Source: Patiria pectinifera
Taxonomy: Eukaryota; Echinodermata; Asteroidea; Valvatida; Asterinidae
NCBI GenBank assembly: GCA_029964075.1
Contig: CM057136.1
Coordinates: 15,302,381 to 15,366,380, forward strand
DNA length: 64,000 nucleotides
Reading direction: 5' to 3'
Program-made: the position numbers and the translations under genes
In this document: piece after piece, positions 45,601 to 58,029 of the stretch
Layout of the letters: every line of letters starts with the position of its first letter
Position numbering within the stretch: the first letter of the stretch is position 1
Notes under the pieces: model-generated
The model's input: the letters and a program-made list of their open reading frames with translations, nothing else
Told to the model about the DNA's origin: nothing
The model's database searches: none

Positions 45601-48600
45601 AGCTATCAGAGATATTTTCAAGCCATCACAAGGCAGTCATATGTCAATCACATGTCAATCACATGTCAATCACGTGTCACCCAGTGTCAAGTCAAGTGCA
45701 AACTTCTTCAAACGGACTGTGCAAAGACATCCCTTTGTTATTATTCATCCCCTTGTTCTTGTGACATGAATGAGGCTATCTGTGACTGACTTGTAACCAT
45801 GGCTTGTGATTTGACTCCTAATTGACCCGTTCGTGAATTTATTTGTGATACTTGGTTTCACCTCTGGAAAATAATTGTTTGATTATGGTAACGTTTTGAT
45901 AATGACCGGGCGGTGTGATTTTGGTTTATCAGATTTCCGGTACCTTACTTGTATCCCGAAGTTGCTAAAATCTTCCTTTGTCAATTAAGTTTATCGATTC
46001 TGTACTGAGATGGTATGCTCATTTTTTTTTATGACAACCTTTGGTCCCAAGCACCTGCACCCAAACACTCAAGAAAAGGTGAGGTAGTTTCACCTCCGAA
46101 ACGGGGTGGGGTGACAAAAGAGTAGCAGGGGTGATGGCACAGGTATTGCCCTGGGGGTATCAACGTGTGTATGGATAACCCTTACCACCCCCGCTGTCAA
46201 TGTAACGAATATGAGTGATAATCGTGTGTAAGACGACAACTAGTGTCAATAAACACGCGCGCACCTGTGGCACGCTGCCTCCAAAAAATACACGGGTGAC
46301 GCTTGGGCACACAATGATGGAAAGTTGAGTTCGGAGTATTGTGATTGTTCCATACGAAAAGTGGGTATTGAGTACTTTTGTAGGGGGGGGGGGTGCTGGG
46401 CTCTCCAAATGATACTGCCATTTTCGAAACCCTGGCTTTATTTCCACTCGGTGTCATCTACACGTACATCTCCGAAATTAAAAAAAAAAATATCCGATGT
46501 ATTTCATGTGCAAAATAAAGCAAAGTGTCCAAGTTTGGAAACCTCCTAGACATCAAAAGTTAAGGAATTGGGAGGGCGTGACCAATCTGCTTGGGATCAG
46601 CAGGACAAGTCGAATGAACGTTTAAATATTCAGGTTCTGGAACATCATGTATGATTTCCAACACAGCGATGCAGCTCCTTCCCCCACTTCGATTCAAATC
46701 ATTCCAGTCACTTTATTTTAAGACCAGAAAGGTTTGCTCTTCGCATGAGGCCGATGAACTTCAATTCATCATCGTCCCCCTTCAAGACTTCCAAATTCCA
46801 AGATCTATGGCACTGCAGACAGACATGGCCATCTTGACTTGCGGGTGTCTTTGTTTGAAAGACCTCACCTGCCCTCCTCCCCAGTGCACCATGAATGAGT
46901 TTGTACAGCACTAGTCGTTTTTAAATTAGCCCAGGCGAGTGATGGTGAGCGATGACTTCACTGAATGACAAGCCTCGGCAACGTGCATAGCACAACGTCA
47001 GGCGGGCCGAACTACAACACGGTCGTCATCGCGAACCTTTCTGATGGGAATCGCGATCTGATTGACTGCAGTAGGCCCTAAGTTAATACAGCGAAACCCA
47101 ACGTGAAACAAAACAACGTCTGCAGAAATTAAAATTCTTAGTTAGCTGCACAATAAGCTGGTTGATTAATTTATTTGACAACCATTTTTAGAGGTGAATA
47201 CCAACACAATTTGTTTATGCCAACGCCGAGTTAAACAGTCTTAGTCTGTGTCCTTTCTCTATGATTATGGTCTGAGGCTCTGAGCACGCTGCTGCCGCCA
47301 AACGCTGCCATCCTCATTGGCTGAGTTGGACGCCACACTCTATCTGTCACCGTGCAATACTTTGGTACACTCTTCTACAATTATTTTAAGACTGAACTGA
47401 GATGCAAACTCTTAGAGCTAAAGACTGGGATCTTCTAACCACAGTCCACAGTCCCCATCGTCCATAGTTTGGACGGTTGCCGGGGTACCTCCATTCGGCT
47501 TCGGCCGGCCGTCAAAGACAGAAAAAGCCCAACTCATCAGGCTCCAACAGCGCACATCGTCAATCAAAACCATACCCAAGTTATTAATATTCCTGATTTG
47601 TAAAAATAGCAATTGGCTGCCCAGAGACTAGGGGAACCACAGGTATGCGAGCTGCTTGCGCACCGCGAAAAAGTACAGCCGACCCTGCCGAACACACGGT
47701 CTCGCATCGGCAACGCCAGGTATGCACTTCCAGCAAGTTTGACCCCACAACAGCGGGGATGCTTTTACGCTGGGTAACCGGAATTTTTAAAGTGGGTATT
47801 TTGCTTGGCCGTGGCAACAAAATGCTGAATGGGTCTCTGGGAACTTTACAGTGTTAAGCGATTTTGTTTAGTGCGGTTGCTCAGTGTGTATCCCTTTTTT
47901 TTCTTGTTTGCGAATCATCATCAATTAAAAAAAAAATCATTTCGGAAATGACACCGCCAAGAATCCTAACATTGTGTTGGCATAGGATGACGTTAACCAC
48001 CATGCATCGTATTTTTTTCGTAGAATGATATTAATAGTTTTAAAAGCCACACCATTCCGGAGAAAATATTTATCCTACTAAAGTACTAGTCCTAGTTATA
48101 AGATAGCACATTTAAGGTCTCGGTTTAGCTCAATCGGGCTGGAATTTCTAATTCCCCAACTCAGTAATTAAGCCTATCCTTCAAACTGTACTATATTGAA
48201 CCATGATCCCACTATGACGACAATAATTCAGTGACGTGATCTGTAAACTGCGCGTGCGTAATGAATAGGGAAAAAACAGGCTCTTCCAAGAAAATAAATA
48301 TAATCCATTATCCAGAGGAAGCCCGCTAGCGGCCACCGTAACTTCTTTATCAGCAGCTATTGTTATGAAAAGATTAAGAGATTGGGTATGAAAACGGGCA
48401 TGGCATATCGAACTTTTAATAACCCTAACCGCCCTGAATCCTCCAACATCCTTTTTGCAAATTGGAGGAATTTGCAGGATTGAGGTTACATGGCAAAAGT
48501 GCGTTACTGATTTCGGAGTATGCACTGTGTCAAGGTCTTGGGCCGGACCTTGTGTTGTTTTTATGTCAGCCCAGCCATTAATTAATTAAGTCTCCTTGAT

Positions 48601-51070
48601 TGAGCATCCTCCTCCACTCAAAGATGTCACTGCCTCTCCCTCAGCCTATTGACAGTCATAGCCGGAGGATTTTGCAGGATTCAGGCAGTGGTCACCCCTC
48701 CATGGACCATATTCAAGAAATAACGGAGGAATGTGCAGGATTGAGGCTATATGCTATTTTTCCATGAGGCCAATTGGAGGATTTTGCAGGATTGAGGCTA
48801 CATCCTAGCAAAAAGGCCCAGGGAGTTAGGGTTTTAAGGCAAAATTGTGGTTCGTCGCATGAAAGATGTGCTATGAAATGTGGAGAATAGTGAGAACTTT
48901 TCTTCAGCATTCCTAACCTGACCGTGATTTTGTTAACTCGTCAGTGTTGCCATTTCCACGTGTTTGTAATTTTTCCCCCGCAAAGTCATCTAAATTCTAA
49001 ATAAGAAATTTATATCCAGCAATCTCTCTAAAAACAAGCAAAAATGGTCGCACTTCTATATTTCAGGTGTCACGGCGCGGCAGTAATGGGAGCAAATTTA
49101 CTCCAGGTGTTCGCTAACAAAATAATAACTTGTCATTTTCGGCCACAAGTCGTAAATCACGAGGGTGGTAATCGTCGGTACTTGCTGGGGAGCGGGAGAG
49201 CTCTCAGCCCCTTGCCTTCATTACCTCCACCTGGCGAGTTTAATTGGCACACGGTGGAGGCTGGCACAAGAAAGGTATAAGATTGCATGGTTTGGAAAAA
49301 AAAATAGGCGCTCGGAATTCCATATTTTACGGCTTTTCGGTTTCACGGGTGTACGCAAGTGTGTGATTTATATTTGATTACTGTGCAGTGTGAGCCATGC
49401 TTGTAGGGATTACCAAATAACTGTGCATATTTGTTACTTCTCAAGCTACAATATCTCATGCAATGATGTACACAGACATATGTGTACCTAACTGAACAAA
49501 GGTTCATTTACTGGTACGTTTCCACTGGAAATGTTATTGACAAGTTGAATAGAACGATTTTCTCGCATCACTGTTGGCCCCCACAGCGTTTTTATTCTGT
49601 TATTAATTTACATCTTGTAACCTCCGTCACGGCAACGTGAGCACGCGTATACGCGCTGGGAGATACAAAAAATACAGACAGAAAAACAGGAAAAGGTGTG
49701 AAAAGCCCGGCCATGCGATGCAAGTCAGTCCAAAAACTCAGACAAAGAGGAGTGTGTGGCTCACCAGGCCTACTTTATTAGTGTAATTATTCAGGCGAAA
49801 AGGGGACAAAAATAACCAATAAACGCAGACAATGGGGACAGGAACTTGGATGAATGGGGTGTTTTTATCTCGGGCGCGAAGCAGGGGCGGTCACGGCTGA
49901 GCAATCTGGCAAATTTTGGAACCACGCATCGATGAGACTGCTTCAGGCCTCAGGGCAAAGTTATTTTGTGTCAACACGGACTAGCACCTTGAATTTTGAT
50001 TAATTTAATTGGCCTTTGCAGCTTCACAAAAAGTTACAAAATGTAGGAGGACTGTAATACAATGCCGTTGAAATGAACACCTTTGTACCAAAGAGTTTCA
50101 AACAACGAAATGCCTTATGACGTTCGTGGCTTTCGTCATAGCAGGTTTCAACGGCACAGGTGTTCTGCGAGGGCAAGCAAGACAAAGTTCAAGAATTGCA
50201 GTAATAAAAACAGTAAAAGGACACCCCTAATCTGCTAATGCTTTGGGATACCAGCGCACTTGTAGTTCTTTTAGAATTAAAATGTTTCCTGACGGTCAGA
50301 ACATACTGTCCGAAACGTCGAGCCAGTACCTTTAGTTCTTCGCAGAATTACACCTCCCTTTAACCGTGAGTTCAACCACACCATGTTGAAACAAAGTCAC
50401 TGGTTTTTCGAGGCTTTATGCAGTCTTTATTATTTGCAGAAAAAAACCCCAAAATTTTACAAGATGTGGGGACATTATTTTCTCGAACACTTTCTCCAAG
50501 CTATATCATACCCATGAAACATTCTCATATAAAAAACTGGTCAATGCTGTGAGCATTACCAGTCTTCATTATTCACAAAATAATTACTTGTAAAATAAAA
50601 ATTGAAATGTTATATAGGGGAAATGGTCACCCACCTTTGTCCGGTAACGACCGGACGGTATTAGCGTTAAAGGGCCTCGGCATCTTCATTTTCCCGGAGC
50701 TGGGGTCGGCGATTGAGCTGTAAAGGTCCAACATGAAGGGAGGTGGCTGAGGGCGACGCGCCGGCTCCTCTAAGGTATTATTCTCCAAGCCGATGGCACG
50801 GAAGAGCTCGCCCAGCACTTGCTCCTTCTGCTGCGTCATGATAACGTTGGACTCCTCATCGACGCCACTTTGGGACTGGTGATGGACCGTGCCCTCGCCG
50901 AGGTTGGATGCCGGGGATGGGTGGTCACGGCCCCGGCTTCTCGACGGGTGCGTCCCGCTCAGATTCTCGTCTACTCGTGCCACGGCCCTGGCTGACGCAT
51001 GTGGGAGCATCACCATGAGGCAGCACACAGTCAATACTAGGAGGATGCAGGACTGACGACTTAGTAGCAT
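36636..51070 (-). CDS. ADMP: ADMP (anti-dorsalizing morphogenetic protein), TGF-beta/BMP ligand
   Basis: Exons in transcript order: 51070-50635, 38678-38530, 38275-38158, 37808-37614, 37216-36636. Phases close to 492 residues plus TGA. ATG 51070 starts a signal peptide (MLLSRQSCILLVLTVCC). The prodomain contains PPPFMLDLYSS and HFQFNLSHVPAMEML, typical of BMP-class propeptides. A furin site, RNRR, lies at 357-360. The mature region has all seven cystine-knot cysteines: TCARKSMYVDF, IGWSDWIIYPVGYNAYECAG, RCPFPLGQ, SNHATVQSLMH, APCCVP and the end ACGCR. These motifs fit ADMP better than BMP2/4 or GDF. ADMP is a secreted ligand which, in vertebrates, is expressed opposite BMP and scales the dorsoventral gradient with Chordin. 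The first intron is about 12 kb, whereas the later introns are under 400 bp. Pinhead lies upstream on the same strand. Confidence 0.95.
37420..37560. repeat. Short tandem repeats in the last ADMP intron
   Basis: A duplicated TGTTCAGTTTTTTAAA (about 37420-37453) is followed by a degenerate (CAGT)n tract at 37481-37560 built from GTCAGTCAGTGACT units. The tract contains a perfect AP-1-type site, TGACTCA, at 37494-37500. Confidence 0.75.
38430..38510 (+). repeat. tRNA-like sequence in an ADMP intron (pseudo-tRNA or SINE head)
   Basis: TGGTTCAGTTGGTAGAGCAC at about 38439-38458 matches a pol III A box and D arm. GGTTAGAATCC at about 38482-38492 is a B-box variant of GGTTCGANTCC. Spacing resembles a tRNA, but an acceptor stem is not evident and the invariant TTC of the T loop is altered. 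A functional tRNA is unlikely. Confidence 0.5.
45193..45586. mobile_element. TIR-bounded element (MITE) in ADMP intron 1
   Basis: The left end TACAGGGTGTAAGGCAAAA and right end TTTTGGCCTAAAGTATA are inverted relatives. GTCTCTGGTCAG near 45226 pairs with CTGACCAGAGAC near 45546. The interior contains GC-rich CGCGCGCGTCGA and an array of CACCAAGGCAAAT variants at about 45350-45440. TACAGGG also begins the hairpin element at 4216, suggesting related transposase recognition. Noncoding. Confidence 0.7.
45639..45676. promoter_or_regulatory. Helically phased E-box array in ADMP intron 1
   Basis: Four E-boxes occur in tandem, CATATG at 45639, CACATG at 45649, CACATG at 45660 and CACGTG at 45671, spaced 10, 11 and 11 bp. 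The repeat unit is CACATGTCAAT. Each unit also presents TGTCAATCA, which resembles a TALE (Meis/TGIF TGTCA) plus Pbx-like site. Phasing of about one helical turn puts all E-boxes on one DNA face. Whether this is a bHLH-responsive enhancer or a chance microsatellite cannot be decided from sequence. Confidence 0.5.
48464..48805. repeat. Cluster of four related 28-bp repeats in ADMP intron 1
   Basis: GGAGGAWTTTGCAGGATTGAGG (written in two parts: GGAGGAWTTTGC, AGGATTGAGG) recurs at 48464, 48664, 48725 and 48776, usually followed by CTACAT or TTACAT. A partial inverted copy, CCTGAATCCTCC, lies at about 48433. Spacing is irregular (200, 61 and 51 bp), so it is not a simple tandem array. Confidence 0.75.
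50288..50321 (+). repeat. GAAACGTCGA element, copy 1
   Basis: CCTGACGGTCAGAACATACT is followed by GTCCGAAACGTCGA. The same pattern recurs at 52223-52260 and, inverted, at 54371-54405. All three lie within about 3.4 kb of the ADMP start. See the finding on a hammerhead-like core. Confidence 0.7.
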
Positions 51071-51206
51071 CTTGAGTCGTATTCTGTCGCGGAACCCTTG
51101 TAGAACGGCAGCTCCTCAAAAATGACAATAAGTAAAATCGTTATCAAGTTAAATCAGCAATTTAACTTAAATCATAAATGGCAAAGGTCGAGAGTAAGTG
51201 ACTGGG

Positions 51207-51212
51207 TATATA
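51207..51212 (-). promoter_or_regulatory. Candidate TATA box of ADMP
   Basis: Minus-strand AACTATATACCC contains TATATA at 51212-51207, 137 bp upstream of the ADMP start codon. Initiation 25-30 bp downstream would give a 5' UTR of about 110 nt with no intervening ATG in a good context. The position is plausible but unsupported by transcript data. Confidence 0.4.
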
Positions 51213-52222
51213 GTTTTCCGTAGACTTTCCTCCGAGATGTAACTGCAGTTGTTAACGCCCAGCCATAGAAGCCTCTCCAACTCCACGTACACGCGTGCAC
51301 AGGTAGCTAGACAAACCGACTCGCTCTGTCTGATCCCAAACGACGTTATGAACTTCTCTTTTCTCTTAACTCGTATATTATCGACAGGCTGCCCGGGATT
51401 CCTTGTGCGGTTTGGACCCTCCACGCTATACGGTTGGACACATTGTGCAGTGCCACGTTCCCGTCTCCCCTTGTCAACTCGCGTTGATTGACGTACTGCA
51501 GGTGGCTGGTAGCAGCTCAGGCGAAACACAAACCAGCCAATGATACCTGTTTCTCCGCTGGCCAATCCCCCTTTGACTCCGGCTGTATACTCGGAAAAAG
51601 AAAAGAAAAGAGAAAAGTCCCCTTTCCGTATAATCCGCCAAAGGTGTCAGATTCGCACCTCCCCCGAATAGGGCACAATTAATATTGTGATTGAGTTTAG
51701 AGTGCCAATTAGCGGGGGTTCTCACTGGGGCTGGATTGTGGCAGGTGAATAGGGACCGGGGTTGCAGGTGTGGTATCACCGGGCCCTGAGCTAACTGAAC
51801 ACGGCAAGAGATCCTGCGGGGTTGGTGTGTAGGGTAGTCCCTCACTATTTTTTTTTTCTTTCCCGGGGTTCAAATTGAAAGGGCAGCGCGTACCTTTGTG
51901 CCTAGACTGCGTGGCGCCGGCGCGGTCTTTATTGACTCATAGACCCTAGCCTGTACCATATCTAACGCCGCTCTCTAGACAGTACGTTCGATACTCGGCG
52001 GCTGTCAAAAGCTAGGCTCGTTAAATCGAACACAGGACTGGCCAATGTCTGCCTCAATACAACTTGACGTTAATTCTTGCGAAGACTTAATTCGAATCTC
52101 CTTCGTTTTTTGAAATGATTTTCTTGTTCCTTCTGAGTCATGTTTCATGTCCAAGATAATAATATCGTCTGCAAGTCTAGTGATAAAATGTTTAGGGCAA
52201 AGGTCAAACCCCATTGCTCCTT

Positions 52223-52260
52223 CCTGATGATGGTCAGAGCTTACTAACCGAAACGTCGAC
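52223..52260 (+). repeat. GAAACGTCGA element, copy 2, with CTGATGA core
   Basis: CTGATGA (52224-52230) is followed by TGGTCAGAGCTTACTAACC and then GAAACGTCGA. GGT and ACC could pair as a short stem between CTGATGA and GAAAC, which is the order of a hammerhead ribozyme core. Flanking stems I and III are not evident. Confidence 0.55.
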
Positions 52261-54370
52261 TTAATTCTCAGGACAAAGCTTCTCTACAAGAAGTTTGTTG
52301 CTGCACATTGTGAACACGTAAACTGCTCGAAAATAATCATCAAAAATAGTCGTTTCTCAAAAAGCAATATCTCATCAAATTTAAGCAAAAATGGGACTCC
52401 AAGTTGTGGAGTTTACAAACAGTTGCCTCGCAATGACACGAAGCTTTCCTCAGTGGTACGAGCATAAATCAAACTTTGTCAAAAAAAAAACACCCACCGC
52501 GATGCCGCAACCAGTGTCTACCCTAACAATAATTTAAAAGTTGGTTTTAATCCCACGACGATAAAAGGTTAATGGGGAAATCAGACGAGGTTTTGCCGCC
52601 CACCAACGCCGCATCGTTAACGCGTTGGCCCATGTTGTCTGGTATAGCAGATGGGGAAACGATCGATCGCAACCCATGGAAGTACTTTATCGCATTTTTT
52701 GTTTCTGGTCAAATTTGTTTTTATGTCTGGTTTACGGTTCTGGCAAGCTTGAGGTCACTCAAGGTCACATTCCTCTACTCAGAAAACTTTGTCCTCTATC
52801 AAGGTGGATTCAGTAAGCTGTATTATAAGAATTTTAATCGATGAATTTTGTTTCTTAGTCTCCGGTCCTTGCTTTTGGCAAGCAGTTAGCAATTATTAAT
52901 TTAGCAAATTGTGCAAGTAATTATTTAACCAGATATATTGTGATAAAATATGGTGTCATTTTTTTGGCGCTGCTAAGCTAAGCACCATTTTGCTGAGCAA
53001 TGACAGGCTACCAGCCAAATGTCACCTTATGACTACAAATATATTTCATCAAATTCCATCTTATAATACAAATATATTGCTCAATTGTGGCTGGTTCCCT
53101 GCAAAGTAATGCTGAGAAGTTTGGCCCATGCAGCTAGATATCACCGGTCGGTGCGACAATATCATAATGTTACGGTACGAGGGTTTTTGGGAACATTATC
53201 AAAAATGTCTTGAATAGCCTACAGTAGTGTGTTATTTGTGTATATTTCCCCGTTCTTCTTTGAACAGCTGCAACGCTACCCATAATTCCTGTTAATGTAC
53301 CCTAAGGAACCATTTTTCGTCATTAGTTATACCTTTGGGAGACACCGGTCATTAGGGAGACATTCAATCTCACAACTCCTACATTTAGAGGTCAGGTTTT
53401 TTATTGTCGCAAATAGGCTAGATCAATTGCTCGTGATCCAACACATAAATATACCAAAATACGTTGGGGTAGGGGAAAATGGGGGTTAGGGTTCATTAAA
53501 GTTGGAGAAATATTGTGCACAACCCTATGGGAATGTCTCCCAAAAGGACCTCTTTCCGTAAGAGTAATACTGATTATTATTTTACATGACAGGCCCACCG
53601 TGTATTTAAGTGTCACCAAAGTCAACAAGCAGCTTTGCAATGACGAATATACCAGACGTGTTTTCCTCTTAGCCATTGTTCGTTTCAATGTGAAAGCATT
53701 GCATGTGTTACTTAAATTGATTTGAATGGGTTTTAAGGCTGCTTCACTAAATATCCAAGATAAACTGTTATTTTTAGTTTCAAGCCTTTTTTTTTACTCC
53801 AAAATGTCATTCGCAAGCGTGACTGCGGTATAACACATTACAGGTCCGCAAATCGGAAACAGAATTATTGGTAAATGCACCAACTCGCCGTTAACTGAAA
53901 GGTTAATAGGTTTTGCAGACATCGAGTTCCCCACAAGACATCCGTTTTCCTTGCATGTTGTTTTTAATGGTGTCAAGATCTGAATTGACGTTTTGCTTCC
54001 GATTCTGGGAGACAGCTGGGCAAGATATCTGGAGCAAAATGATTTGCTAGATATCTCATTGCTCCTGCCATCCCCTGGAGTAGAGGTTAACTGAGGTTGT
54101 TTGGGAATTTTGAAGCCTTCTGAACCATCGAAAGAGCTGATAGTACACTGGCCAAAAGCCGCTAGTCGGCCTTGAGTGTTCACCATTTACATTAACTTGT
54201 CACGGAATTCAGACACGCAAGTGAAGTTGGCCGTCTCTAATCCTTCTCGAACCTAAAAGAGTCATCTTTTCTTAAACCTTGCAGGATGAACTTGAGAAAG
54301 GTTTTCGAATAATGTAAAGTTACCAACTAACATTGTCACTTGTTTTTGTAGAAGAACCAGAGTTGTGAAC

Positions 54371-54405
54371 TCGACGTTTCGGACTGTACTATGTTCTGAC
54401 CGTCA
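54371..54405 (-). repeat. GAAACGTCGA element, copy 3, inverted
   Basis: On the minus strand this reads GACGGTCAGAACATAGTACA followed by GTCCGAAACGTCGA, nearly identical to copy 1. It is in the opposite orientation to copies 1 and 2. Confidence 0.7.
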
Positions 54406-57400
54406 ACATGAGAATGGAAAAAAAATTGCAATTGCTGGCCTGGGTGAAAATCAAACCCTAACCGTTTAACCGATTTGAAATGTAATCTGAGAAAGGCACA
54501 TGTCTGGTCTTACCAGAGAAACATGACGTACTCTTCCCCATAATGCCAAGCAAAATTATCCAGGCTGTTACAAAAATACGTCAGTTTTCAAAATAATACC
54601 GAAAGCATAGTTTTGATTCTCCTATAGAACCTAAATCCTGGATACATACTACTATAGGGTGAGTCTTTTGTGGATCAGGTTGGGGTAATATTTTCGGCAA
54701 ACGGCCAAGAAAATCACACCCTGAAGATTAGCTAAAAATCGCGAGGGGTACCGGAACTCCTAATTCGGAAGAGTTCCCACATCTCGCACAACCCGATGTT
54801 GTTCTTGGACAATCTCCTCTCAAGCCTCCTTGCCTTCGACACCCTACCCGAGGCAAGTATGCATGGTCACTGCTAATCGCCCGTTTACACACCTACTCCT
54901 GCGACTATTCGCACGTGCGTCTTGCCGGAGCCTGCGGCCTGACTAAGAAGATTTGTCTTATCGAATAGGTTTTTAGCAGAAATCTGCTTGGGGCAAGTGA
55001 ACTATAAAAGTATTATAGAAAGGAACACTATAGTCCGCACGTGGAACCCCGGACATTGGGAACATCAACTATTTCCTGGCTTCTAATTTAATTTGGGAAA
55101 TATCAAGCTCCTCACCATCAAGATGCGTTGATTGTTCCAGACTTTCTCTGAAGGCTTTTCAGTGAAGTATTACCAAAGAACGTTCAAACAAAAATATTAT
55201 ACCGATCCTCCAATAGCACTAATATATGCCAAGCATTGTTTTTGTTTATTATTTTATCCAGTTTTGTTTCCTAACTTTGTTTCGCTTAACAAAATCGAAA
55301 AAAAGCGAAACAATTAACGTGCTAAATCAGCAATTGATAGCCGTGAGCAAAAACCATCGCATGGCAGCTTAGCTGCTGACCTGATTTGTGATAAGCAAAA
55401 TTACTGTGCTAAGCAGTAAGCAGGTTCATGTACTTGACCCCAGCACTTTTATTTCAATTAAAGTTAACAGAGCGAATCGCAGATCATGGAGCCTAAAGAT
55501 ATTGCTATGTGGGTGTATCTGTGCCTTATGGGAATATGTAGGGACATCATCTGGCGTCGCTTGTCATCGTGAAAATGCCTTGAGAGTCTTCGCGACTGCC
55601 ACCCACGTTTAGGAGGGCATCACTTTCAAAGCTGCTTGGAGTTGTTTGTTTCTGGGTGCGATACTTAATTAATGCAATTTTGCTGGTGATGATGAAACCA
55701 ATAGTTCAAAAAAAAAGTGTAAAGGCATATGCCTACAATAATATTGTTGGTAAGGCTTTGATGTCGGCCATGAAAAAAGAGACTCGATTTCTCACGCAGG
55801 TTTTTGTTATTGCTCCTCTGCTTCATTGTGTTGCTAGGATGCATCAAGATATGCCCCATCTTCCCCGTCCATCTGAAAACGAATTCCAACCTATCACTTG
55901 AAGAGGGAATTAGTACCGGTTTAAGGTAATTTATACCACTTGGCGGGTCCTTGGGGTTCAAAACAGCTTCCCAAACGGTGCATTGTCGGCCCACCACGAC
56001 GCCCGGTACGTGCCTTGACTATGCGGAGGCCGTTTGATTGAGAGGGGGGTGGAGCGATCTCTTGATTTAAAGCCGCGCAGGTGTGCCCGCCAGACTGGCG
56101 CCGAGATGGACCCTCTATTGTCTGTCGTAAAAACAACGGCTGTTTCATGAATAATTGAATAAGGAGGGCCAAAGTGGTTGACCATGTCCGCGTCATGCCA
56201 ATGGTTCAGTTTTTGTACAAATTACTCTAACCTTTCAATTTCAGTCCGAGCTGAAACGGTTACTCTTGTTTTCAAGAAAAATTCTTTGGAGATGAAGTCA
56301 GTTTTCTTTTCTCCCATCTTATCATTATGACTAGGCCTATTTTTTGTAGACATTTTCTTTTCTGCGGTCATTTTGAATGGGCGGCCACACCTTGCATAAA
56401 TTTCACCCGTGGTCTGCCTTTGCCCAAAATTACACAATTTACGCCCTCACCATCGAGTCATTTAGAAGGGGAGTGAGATATTTTTGTGCAGCTGTCGGTA
56501 CATGTATTTTAGGCCTATTTGTCAATCGTTTAGTTTTTTAATAGCTGCGTAGAATATTATTCTTTACTTTGGTTAAACCGCTTTGCTTTTCAAAGGTATG
56601 CGCCGCAGGTCATGTTCAAAGCAAGCTGGGATCGCTCACTTTTACTAACCCTGGAAAATGCAAGCGCCACAAACTCTGAGAAAAACCGGACAGTGCGCAT
56701 GCAGTGTATGACCTATTTGCTGGCCTGCATCCTCACATCACGAAACAGCCGTCGGCTCATGCAGGCCAGCTGAAAACTGGCGAACTTGTTACTTGCCAGC
56801 GAAATTGGGAATAAAAGAAAAGAATCCCAGCGGAGAATGAAAAGAAAGAACGGAAAACCATTGACGACAAAATCTTTGATTACGTGTGATCGCGCGGCGC
56901 TGCGCTCGAGTGCCAAGCATTTGGAATTTTGTTTTGTTTTCCCAGCAATGCCGAACAAGGCAGTGGAATCCACCAGGTCCTTTGAGGGTGCTTAATGGTT
57001 TGGAATAAGCCCTAATCTGCATTGTTACCTCCTGGCGTAAACACTCCACGTAATGGCACAGGTGTGTGGTCAATCATGGTGGGATGGTATGGCGCGCCTC
57101 GTGATAAAAAATATACAGAACTCGTTTTCTAACCTACATAATGATTATCCGTGTTGTACTTGGGTATTAAAATGTATAGTTTATCAATTGGATGTCATAA
57201 ATCATTTCTTGGAAATCTTTAGCCGATTGTTTCTTACTTTGCACATCGATCTTTGCAAGATAGATTATAGGAGCTATTATTTTTTCCTCACAATATTAAT
57301 CGGTTAATGTCATCTCACTATGATTATGTTTATATGTTGTTTAATTAACTTCACATACTTTCTGCATTTTTCCAAGGATCAACCTTTTTTAATGTTCGTG

Positions 57401-58029
57401 ACACAACCTTGGTAAGCAGAAATTTGTAAAAAAAAAAAATTATATATATATAGTTATTTAAATAAAATTCAGTCACCTCTTAAATATGAATATTGTGGGG
57501 TCATACCATGACGGAATCGGCACACCATACGACTTTCAATTCTTGGTAGCAAGCCAAACGTGTTCCGTTAGTGTCACGTTCTGGATTCGCTGAACTATTG
57601 TCCCCCATTATTGTTCTAAGCACATCTTCAAAAGCTGGGTTCCATCATGAATTCGTAAGAAAGAAAAAAAAAACCAGTTCATGAGAAGGAATCCAAATTG
57701 AAGCTTTTCACCGTGCCGGGTGCTCTTTATACAGAAGACGTATTAATCAAGAACGTGCTAATTAGTGTGTAGAATTGGCCAAAGGGGTCACCCCTTTGGA
57801 TTCGTGACGAATCCAGCGCTGCAGATCCTGTTTTGTCAAGGAGGTTTTGCAGGCATCTGTTGGCCATCGGCTCAAGTCCGCGGAGTGATCAATGTTGGTT
57901 TGTTTGCACGAGGAATTTGAGCGGGATAAAGTTGGAATTTCCCGAAACAATTTCTCCCTGAAAGATGGTATTTGACTTGAGGTTAAATTGTGTTTGGTGT
58001 TTTCTCTGGCCTGTATAGGCCTTATTCAT

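Larger units (their letters stand above)
38679..50634 (-). other. First intron of ADMP, about 12 kb
   Basis: This intron separates the signal peptide/N-terminal prodomain exon from the remaining four exons. No nested gene is supported on either strand; open frames such as 42183-42611 have no recognisable motifs or splice context. Listed separately are a MITE (45193-45586), a phased E-box array (45639-45676) and a 28-bp repeat cluster (48464-48805). There is also an 18-bp palindrome, GGGGACATGCATGTCCCC, at 40828-40845 followed by 12 C. Long first introns of developmental signalling genes often hold enhancers, which is inference here. Confidence 0.7.
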
